From NCBI RefSeq assembly GCF_008831285.2, contig NC_045142.1, forward strand, positions 16,619,354 to 16,683,353: a stretch of 64,000 nucleotides of DNA. Reading direction: 5' to 3'. Every line of letters begins with the position of its first letter. Positions within the stretch are counted from its first letter, which is position 1. Made by a program: the position numbers and the translations under genes. Shown here piece by piece: positions 57,246 through 64,000 of this stretch. The stretch comes from Nymphaea colorata (Eukaryota > Streptophyta > Magnoliopsida > Nymphaeales > Nymphaeaceae). The notes under the pieces were generated by a model. The model made no database searches, was not told the DNA's origin, and worked only from the letters and a program-made list of their open reading frames with translations.

Positions 57246-58545
57246 GGACTTTGCAGCTAACTGAATGCAAAGTGCTAACCTTTGATAATTTTCTTCACTT
57301 ATATTTTGCTCTATATGTATGAATATTGAAATGTACAATTAACCGTTTGGATAAGAAGGTTATTTGCTTCCTCTTGTAAAGATGAATGAGATGGTTGCCC
57401 TTGATGTTTAGGATTTCAATTTTTCTTTTTATTTTGTGAAAATACTATTTATTTCTGTTAAATATGTGAAGGAGAAATTTTGAAGTTCAATTCTAGCCAT
57501 CAAATAGGCACGTGGGGGGGGGGGGTGTTAGTGGGGTTGGAGGAAAAAACGGCATAGGTAAAACTTCCATACCATCAAACAAGGAAGTAAGATGCCTAGA
57601 ATAAAAGTTCCATCCCATTGCACACAAGCCCTTTTTTTTAATCTGGAAGTTTAATTCTACCCCATCAAAACCTGCGATTACATACCTGGTGTACGCATCT
57701 TCAAAAATTGTGTTCCCGTGAGAATTTATCCATGAACAGACTGAATCACTACAAATGACCTTTCCAACTCAATAACTGCACTACCATGTCGAGTAGTTGT
57801 CATAACAAAAGAACACATGAACTAGATGAAAGTAAACAGACAGTATTATAAGGGAAAAAAGGGTAGTAAGATGAATATAGAACTCCCACCTTACAATACT
57901 TTAGGGGATTGTGACCTCACAGAGGCTCTGTACCATGAAAACAAGGGCCAACCGCAAGAACTGACAACTTAGTTTTCGTACCATGATAGATATAAACAAG
58001 TGAATAGAAAAGGCATTCTGAAGGCACAACAGACTGGCCAGGTGCATTAGTGACCTCTTCTTTTAAAGGGGGGAGGCGTAGAAAGTTGATGCCCCTTGAC
58101 ATTCAAAATGAAAACTAGTCATCTACTAACCCCACCTCAAGCCATTGCGCCAATCCCCTTGATAACAACATGCCCCATATATTCAGTGGCCAAAAGTATG
58201 TGCTGGAGGGGCCAAGGCGGTGAGCATCCACAACAAGTTCACAGAAAAAACCAGTCTATCAGTAAAAGCTAGAGGATGCCATTAATTGTTGCTTATTTCT
58301 TAGAATGGAGATGAAACAAAACCTATCACTTCATCTGTGTAAGTTCAGATGCTGCTCTGGTAAAGCAATATTGGAATATTTTGATAGGTAAATATTTCTA
58401 GAATGACAAGGTTTTGTTGCTTTAGATGTCATTAACATATCCCTTTTTGTTTACTGTCAGATGTATCTCACACTTTGTTGTCCTATTGGTTGAATATGCC
58501 CATTCTAACAACCAATCCAATTTCTGTATGTTTTGTGAAATTTAG
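57246..58545. other. Non-coding stretch
   Basis: No gene recognised. A run of about 13 G is at 57514-57526. CCATCAAATAGGCAC (57499) and CCATCAAACAAGGAAG (57573) resemble the terminal word of the TTA-flanked element at 59471, so degraded relatives may be present. Confidence 0.4.
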
Positions 58546-58719
58546 GGTGAGCACGGCCCAGACAGCCAGGTTGTCCTTGTTGTTGTTGATGATGTTGATA
58601 TGGATGCTATTGACATGGTAATACTTCGTGGGGAGTTTGCTTCAAAAGCGTTAAGCGACAGTTTTACTGTGCACACCCAAGACATGGAGGAGGTCATCTC
58701 TGCACATTGCTATAATTGG
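58546..58719 (+). other. Exon-like open segment, unidentified
   Basis: Exactly 58 codons without a stop stand between TTTTGTGAAATTTAG and GTAGGC. It reads [20 protein letters not shown], then [20 protein letters not shown] and [13 protein letters not shown]. The phase-0 length and clean splice sites suggest a real or recently lost exon. I do not recognise the protein. The neighbouring ABCG exon is on the same strand, but this peptide is not part of the PDR transporter as I know it. Confidence 0.4.
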
Positions 58720-59127
58720 GTAGGCTTGGCAATCTGTAAACTAAATGTGTGGAAACTCATCGTCTCTGCCTCCAGGGCTGGTCATGGGAATTGTTTGTGA
58801 TTGGCTTTTGAAGTTTTAATGGTTTTGATAGGTTTTTCATCTTGAAACACCAACTTTGACTTGAAATCTGGGTATTGAACTCATGCTGAGCTTACTCTTT
58901 TGCCGAATCACCTGAACAAATGTCCAATTACATTGAATGGTTTCTGCTGCACTTTTAGTGCTCCTACCAAGTGGACACCTGCAAAATAAATCTCAGGGAC
59001 CTATAACCAACTGAATCCTCTTGAAGCCTGCCATTTTCCAATTTACGAGTGACTTTTCCACAATGATTAGTAGTCTAGAAGAGTTGCACAATTTGACAAA
59101 TTGACTTTCTCTTGGTCTATTTACCAG
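58720..59127. other. Intron-like or intergenic DNA
   Basis: Nothing recognised between the two exon-like pieces. There is a pyrimidine-rich tract before the acceptor at 59127. Confidence 0.3.
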
Positions 59128-59405
59128 GGGAGATGATTGGGGCCACAAAGATTATATTCATGAATGAGATATCAACTGGATTGGATAGCTCACCTATATA
59201 TCAGTTAGTCACATGTCTTCTGTGTACAAATGCCCCGGTGTTGATATCTCTTCTCCAACCAGCACCAAAAACGTTTGACCTCTTTGATGAGATGGCGGAG
59301 GGCAAGATTGTTTATCACGGTCCTCATGTCCATGCTCTTCAGTTCTGTGAGGATTGTGGTCTCAAGTGCCCAAAAAGGGAAGGTGCTGCTGATTTCCTTC
59401 AAGAG
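59128..59405 (+). pseudogene. PDR-type ABCG transporter exon (first nucleotide-binding domain, Walker B part)
   Basis: Between TATTTACCAG and GTATAT an open frame reads [20 protein letters not shown] (Walker B and D-loop, where IFMNEIS replaces the usual LFMDEIS), then [38 protein letters not shown] and GAADFLQE. Pleiotropic-drug-resistance transporters export small molecules across the plasma membrane. Both exon borders fall where I expect them in plant PDR genes (before GEM, after FLQE). It is shorter than family members: several residues are missing after LVTCL and before EGKIVY, and GP is lost after GEM. No other exon is seen nearby, so I call a pseudogene fragment. Confidence 0.8.
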
Positions 59406-59470
59406 GTATATACTGGGTTCATCTCCTTCAACTTGCGACAGAAACCTGTCCCTCTCTCCTTCCTCCTTTA

Positions 59471-60421
59471 GGGGCCATTTTATGGCATGGAATTATGGAA
59501 TTGAAAATATATTTCTGGAAATATATTTCCTGGAAAAAAGGAATCCTCTCCTTCGCTTGGGGCTCAATACTAAAAGTTATACATACAGTAAGAAGAGTAT
59601 GGCGACAGGAAGAAGAAGCAAGCAAAGCATCCCTCTCCAACTCAAAATCAAAATACGTCATACATAAAAAAGAGGGAAATGCAGGAATTGATAAACGGGA
59701 AAGGGGAAGGAGATGATTGCAGAGCACAGGCACAAAATGAAGAAATTGGGATTTCCAGAGCACATGCACAAATTGAAGAAATTGGGATTTACCTGATAGC
59801 AGAAAGTGACGATGACGACTCGACCAGCGAAGTGGACCGCCTCTCCTTCCCTCACCGACCTGCACAAAAAGCCTTCACTCTTCCAGCGTCACTCCTCCGC
59901 CTTCACCGATCTGCACAAAATATTGGCTGCTTTTCACGGCAGACGAACAGCTACGAGATGAGTTGACCAGCGGTAGCCATTTCCCTTCAACACCCCAACG
60001 AAAGGGAAAACCAGAGAAAGGTAGGAGAGCAAGAGTACAAGTGTACAACAACAACAACAACAAAAGAGTGAACAGAGACAGAGATAGGAAAGAAAGAAGA
60101 CAGCTCTCTCTGGCGGGTGGGGTGAAGCTGAGGATGAGGAGACGCCTTCGCGTGCGGCAGCGAGAGAAGGCAGCAGCTCTCTCTGGCAGGTGGGGTGAAG
60201 CTGAGGATGAGGAGACGCCATCGCGTGCCCTAACGGGTAAAAAAATATTTCAGGAAACATTTCTCCACCTCTCGCGGTGGAAAGATGTTTCTGGAAATTT
60301 TTTTCTGGAAACGCCTTCAACGGGCAAAAAAATTTTCTGCGTTTGATAAATCACAAATTTTTAGAAAATTTGAATTTTTTTTCGTGAGCTACAGGATTTT
60401 TCCTGCCCATCAAACAGGCCC
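59471..60421. mobile_element. 951-bp PIF/Harbinger-like TIR element with TTA duplication
   Basis: The termini are GGGGCCATTTTATGGCA (59471) and, reverse complemented, GGGCCTGTTTGATGGGCA (60421). TTA stands on both sides (59468-59470; 60422-60424). Subterminal ATATTTCTGGAAA words also occur near both ends. A 3-bp TTA target and this terminal form fit PIF/Harbinger. No transposase is encoded; the open frames at 59679-59966, 59934-60346 and 59428-59865 are purine/pyrimidine-bias artefacts. It sits 66 bases after the ABCG exon, where an intron would be. Confidence 0.8.
60101..60240. repeat. Tandem duplication, 73-bp period, inside the TIR element
   Basis: CAGCTCTCTCTGGC(G/A)GGTGG with GTGAAGCTGAGGATGAGGAG and ACGCC(T/A)TCGCGTGC occurs at 60101 and 60174 with few differences. 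The GAGAGAAGGCAGCAG spacer word is also found in the tandem repeat at 3640-3660 and 3895-3910. Confidence 0.85.
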
Positions 60422-60587
60422 TTAAAATATGCACATAAGTAATGCCTGATTTCTTTGCTGAGGATTGTTGTTTTTAAACTTTTGTGACTTGTCTGCAGTT
60501 ACTAGCTCTTAATAGATTTACAAATTAGTAGTTGTTCGATATATGTATCATAGAGAGCAATTTAGCAATGATATGGAGAGTCATTTG

Positions 60588-60828
60588 TGTAGAAATAATA
60601 GACGCACAAGAACCAAAGATCGAACACAATTGTAACGTGGAAAAACCCTCAACTAGAGAGAAAAAACCACGGGTAAGGAGGTCTGGTGCCCACTAGCCGC
60701 CAGACACTCTCTCTCTTAGAAACTTCATACACGCATAAGATTAGGATTTACAATGGTATTAGTATGCCCAAACTAAGACCCAATGGATCAGGTCTAGACC
60801 CGAACCCATATATCAAGATCCATCAACA
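60588..60828 (-). repeat. 3' LTR (241 bp) of copia element C
   Basis: On minus the LTR starts TGTTGATGGATC directly after GAGGGGGAG and ends TTATTTCTACA, giving TG..CA termini. It includes CACCAGACCTCC and GTGGTTTTTTCTCTCTAG near a probable transcript start. The flanking five bases are ATTTG (60583-60587); the other LTR is outside the window, so the duplication is untested. Confidence 0.8.
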
Positions 60829-60840
60829 CTCCCCCTCAAG
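60829..60840 (-). promoter_or_regulatory. Polypurine tract of copia element C
   Basis: On minus, CTTGAGGGGGAG stands immediately before the LTR, a textbook copia PPT that primes plus-strand DNA. Confidence 0.85.
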
Positions 60841-61485
60841 TTGGGCATACATATCAAACATGCCCAACTTGGATACATTTCTCTCAAATGGAGTTACATG
60901 TAAAGCTTTAGTTAGAATATCAGCAGTTTGGTCTTCAGACTTCATGTATGGTAATGTTAACTCCCTGGCATCAATTCTTTGTCTAATGAAGTGACGGTCA
61001 ATCTCGACATGCTTTGTTCGATCATGAAGCACTAGATTGTTAGTCAAGTTAATTGCCGATTTGTTGTCACAATACATCCTCATAGGCTCTTCAATCTCTA
61101 TCCCAATATCAGTCAGCAAGATCTTTAGCTACAACAACTCTAATACTCCAGTAGCAACTGCCCTATATTCAGCCTCTGCACTTGAGCGGGAGCAGACATC
61201 TTGTCTCTTGCTTCTCCAAACAACTAGATTTTCCCACAAGTAAACGCAGTACCCTGAAGTAGATCTTCTAGTGTCAACACAGCCTGCCCAGTCTACATCA
61301 GAATACCCTTCAATTTCTATAGACCTTTGTTCTACATATAGAAGTCCATTGCCATGATTCTTCTTCAAGTAACACATGATTCTATCTATAGCCTTTAAGT
61401 GTGCATCCGTAGGTGCATGCATAAACTGGCTCATCACATTTACAGCAAAGGTGATATCTGGTCTAGTCAGAGTGAAGTATATCAA
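60841..61485 (-). pseudogene. Copia element C: RNase H
   Basis: On minus the frame reads SDVDWAGCVDTRRSTSGYC, SRSSAEAEYRAVA, MRMYCDNKSAINLTNNLVLH and DQTADILTKAL, carrying the acidic residues of copia RNase H. The frame is intact except for a TAG at 61129-61131, where family members usually have Trp. MSQFMHAPTDAHLKAI of the RT connection precedes it. Confidence 0.9.
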
Positions 61486-61497
61486 TTTACCAACTAG

Positions 61498-62341
61498 TCA
61501 TTGATATCTCCCTTTAGCTTCTTCACACAAAAGTTCTTTGTCCTTGCTACTGAGTTTGTGCCCAGCATCCAGAGGAGTAGAAGCTGGTCTGCATCCCAGT
61601 TTTCCTGTCTCCTTCAGTAAATCCAAGGTATACTTCCTTTGATTAAGCACAAGAGTTGTACCTGATCTGGCAATTTCAATACCAAGGAAATACTTTAGCT
61701 TTTCAAGATCCTTGAGATCAAATTCAGCCGGTAGTAAACCCTTTAATCTTGCTCTCTTTTTCATCATCATCTGTAACAATCATATCATCAACATAAACCA
61801 GTAGTAGAGTAACTTTACCCTCTATCCTCTTTACAAAGAGAGTATGATCTCCATTTCCTTGTTTGTAACCATGCTTCTTCATAACAAGTCTGAGACGTTC
61901 AAACCATGCTCAGGGAGACTATTTGAGCCCATACAAAGCCTTCTTCAGTTTACAGCATTTTCCAGGTTCCTCAAAAGCCGAGGGCATACACATATATACT
62001 TCCTCTTCGAGATCTTCATTGAGAAAGGCATTTTTAACATCGAGTTGGCACATCACCCAACCCTTTAGTACCGCCAAAGTAATAATAACTCTAATAGTCT
62101 TTATCTTCGCAACTGGGGCAAACGTCTCTAAGTAGTCGATCTCATATTTCTGACTAAACCCCTTGGCCACCAGACGTGCTTTGTACCTCTCAATGTTCCC
62201 ATCTGGTTTGTACTTAATGGTGTAGACCCACTTTGACCCCACCAAATGAGCTGCTTCAGGAATCTCTACCACCTCCCATGTCTGATTTCTGTCTAAGGCC
62301 TCCATCTCTTCTTGCATAGCATGAGTCCATTTGGGGTCACT
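61498..62341 (-). pseudogene. Copia element C: reverse transcriptase
   Basis: On minus, MEALDRNQTWEVVEIPE, GSKWVYTIKYKPDG, ARLVAKGFSQKY, VKNAFLNEDLEEEVYM, KALYGLK, then, past stops at 61919 (TAG) and 61910 (TGA), LLLVYVDDMIVT with an intact YVDD, FDLKDLEKLKYFLGIEI and CRPASTPLDAG. One frame change lies at about 61760. A TGA at 61498 replaces a usual Arg. Few other differences from the family are visible, so decay is recent. Confidence 0.9.
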
Positions 62342-63182
62342 CTAAGCCTCTGTAACACTCCTGGGAATAACAGCCACAGACAAGGAGGATACAAAACATT
62401 TGTAGTCAGTGCTCAATCTAGAATAAGTTACAAAGTTACCAATAGGGTGTTGGGTACATGACCTGACACCCTTTCTCAGGGCAATGGGAAGATCCTCTTT
62501 TTCATTTCCTGTCTGACTTTCTTTCTCAATAGGTTGCTTCTGAGCATCACTTGGGTTATCCAAGGAAGAAGTAGGATTAGGATTCGGAGTGAGCTTCTCA
62601 CTATAAATCACCTTGTCAGTACAAACTCTCCTCCTAGAGTACACCTGCCCAAACAGACGATTGCATTCTTTCTTTGTCCCCACAGGACACTCTCTCTCCT
62701 TTCCTTGTTCCTGTACCTCAATAGACGTCTCATCTTCTTCTTTTCCAAGCACATCGGCAGATAGATCCTTTTCACGCCTGTAATCCAAAAAATCTATAAA
62801 TTGAATGTCCTGACTTAGAGAATACTCTTCCTTAGACATTGACTTCTCCCCCTGAAGAGAATTCTCACCAAAATAAGAGACATGTTCCAAGAATGTGACA
62901 TCCTTGGTAATGTGAACATGACCAATGGTGGGATCTAGACATTTGTACCTCTTTTGAGTAGGAGAATACCCAAGAAATATTCCCTTAATTGATTTGGGGT
63001 CAAGTTTTTTTACATTCGGGCTGTGATTATGAATGACACACACATCCAAAGACCCGAGGAGAGAGGTGAAAAGGTTGGCTTCTCCCTGGAAGCATGGAGT
63101 AGGGTGTACGACCAATTAGAACTCGACTAGGCATGCGATTAATCAAATAGGCACTAGTAATGACTGCATCTCCCCAATAATA
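62342..63182 (-). pseudogene. Copia element C: integrase C-terminal part and linker
   Basis: On minus, the stretch includes KKLDPKSIKGIFLGYSPTQK, VHITKDVTFLEHVSYF and then a Glu/Lys/Ser-rich linker to TYSRLSTDYKCFVSSLSVAV. A frameshift lies at about 63025, and a TAG at 62342 separates it from RT. Confidence 0.85.
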
Positions 63183-63536
63183 TTATGGAAGATTCCTTTG
63201 GAACAATAAAGCTCTGGTGACATTTAGTAACTGACAGTTTTTTCTCTCAGCAACTCTATTTTGAGGAGGAGTATAACTACATGATGTCTCATGAACAATC
63301 CTCCTCTTTCGAAGGAATTCCTCGACAGTGAGACACATATACTCACGAGCATTATCAGACCGGAATGTCTTAATAGACTCACCATATTGGTTTTCCACTA
63401 GGAGGATGAAGGTTTCTATAATATGAGGTACTTCGCTACGGTCTTTCAACAGATAAACAAAAGTACATCTGGAATAGTCATCTATGAAAGTCATAAAGTA
63501 CTGAAAGCCACTACGAGAATGAATGCCTGAAGGCCC
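63183..63536 (-). pseudogene. Copia element C: integrase catalytic core
   Basis: On minus, MTFIDDYSRCTFVYLLKDRS, FRSDNAREYMCLTVEEF (second catalytic Asp), SYTPPQNRVAERKNCQLL (catalytic Glu) and NVTRALLFQRNLP read in one frame. It stops with TAA at 63183, where family members usually continue with a Trp. The integrase inserts cDNA into the host genome. Confidence 0.9.
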
Positions 63537-64000
63537 CTACACATCAGAATGAATCAAGGAGAAAGCTTTATTAGCACGACTATTTGAAATTGGATATAAA
63601 GCTCTAACATGCTTCTCAAACTGACACACATCACAAGATAACATGGAAATGTTTAAACTGGAACATAATTCAGGAAACAATTGTTTCAAAATCCCAAAAG
63701 GGAGATGACCAAGGCGTTCATGCCAATATAAAAATAACTGACGACACTCTTCCTTCTTCTTCTCTGTCCTGCTGACATAAGGGTTGTGGCAATGCATATA
63801 AGAAGCCGATATAACCCATCAGACACCAAACCAATCCCAATCTTCTTCCCTGTCACCAAGTGCTGCAAAACATAATGTTTTTCAGAAAATATAAGTTCAC
63901 AGTTGAGTTCCTTGGTAATCTTGCTAACAGATAAAAGATTTAAGGGAAGATGGGGAAAATGCAATGCACCATGCACTAAAAAATTATTCAACAAAGAAAG
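63537..64000 (-). pseudogene. Copia element C: pre-integrase region, running off the window
   Basis: On minus, LHFPHLPLNLLSVSKITKEL and FSEKHYVLQHLVTGKKIGIG precede YWHERLGHLPFGILKQLF and MLSCDVCQFEKH, the HH-CC pre-integrase domain, then SFSLIHSDV-type sequence with the first integrase Asp (AFSLIHSDV) and a TAG at 63537. A frame change lies near 63790. Protease and gag would lie beyond 64000. Confidence 0.9.

Noticed and set aside
59428-60346. Several overlapping open frames of 95-145 codons on both strands
   Set aside because: They fall inside the non-autonomous TTA-flanked TIR element and reflect GA/CT-biased composition; no transposase motif is seen.

Overview
The window reads as repeat-rich nuclear DNA of a flowering plant. 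The grounds are remnants of plant Ty1/copia and Ty3/gypsy (Tat-like) LTR retrotransposons, L1-type LINEs, short TIR elements with TTA or 8-bp target-site duplications, GT..AG-bounded exon-like pieces, plant-type A1 aspartic proteases of two subfamilies, a PDR/ABCG transporter exon, and many TA and GA microsatellites. A 100-base N run (24563-24662) marks an assembly gap. I cannot name the species. I see no convincingly intact protein-coding gene, no tRNA or rRNA gene and no CRISPR array. Almost every recognisable coding segment is broken.

Layout. 1-880: 5' end of a minus-strand LTR retrotransposon (LTR, primer binding site, gag). 0.9-6.2 kb: non-coding DNA with a GC-rich TIR-like insertion and three local tandem duplications. 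6.2-6.85 kb: a dispersed repeat whose inverted partner is at 52.66-53.31 kb. 7.25-10.59 kb: copy c1 of a long dispersed repeat. 10.6-15.57 kb: two different copia fragments, both on minus. 15.6-22.05 kb: repeat copy c2, a minus-strand LINE remnant with the RT YADD motif, and the C-terminal end of an aspartic protease on plus. 22.39-24.33 kb: exon-like pieces of an unidentified gene. 24.66-27.64 kb: segment D1, duplicated directly as D2 at 44.40-46.81 kb. 28.14-31.25 kb: repeat DNA and a minus-strand aspartic protease pseudogene. 31.6-34.77 kb: a plus-strand LINE remnant. 34.8-38.99 kb: inverted repeat copy c3. 39-44.4 kb: non-coding DNA with small TIR elements. 46.8-52.66 kb: the 3' end of a Tat-like gypsy element, with tandem arrays upstream of a polypurine tract and a 2.7-kb LTR. 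52.66-57.25 kb: a rearranged cluster of aspartic protease pseudogene pieces on both strands. 58.5-60.4 kb: two exon-like pieces, one of them an ABCG NBD exon, followed by a 951-bp TTA-flanked TIR element. 60.59-64 kb: the 3' LTR and pol of a minus-strand copia element that continues past the window.

How the parts relate. There is no operon or pathway here; the organisation is duplication and insertion. The order repeat - LINE - aspartic protease at 15.6-22.05 kb recurs inverted at 29.26-38.99 kb, so one composite unit of roughly 6-10 kb seems to have been duplicated in inverted orientation, with different deletions in each copy. The protease cluster at 54-57 kb shows head-to-head arms, a chimeric reading frame joining two subfamilies, and convergent half-genes. 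All similarities were judged by eye; no alignment or search was run.
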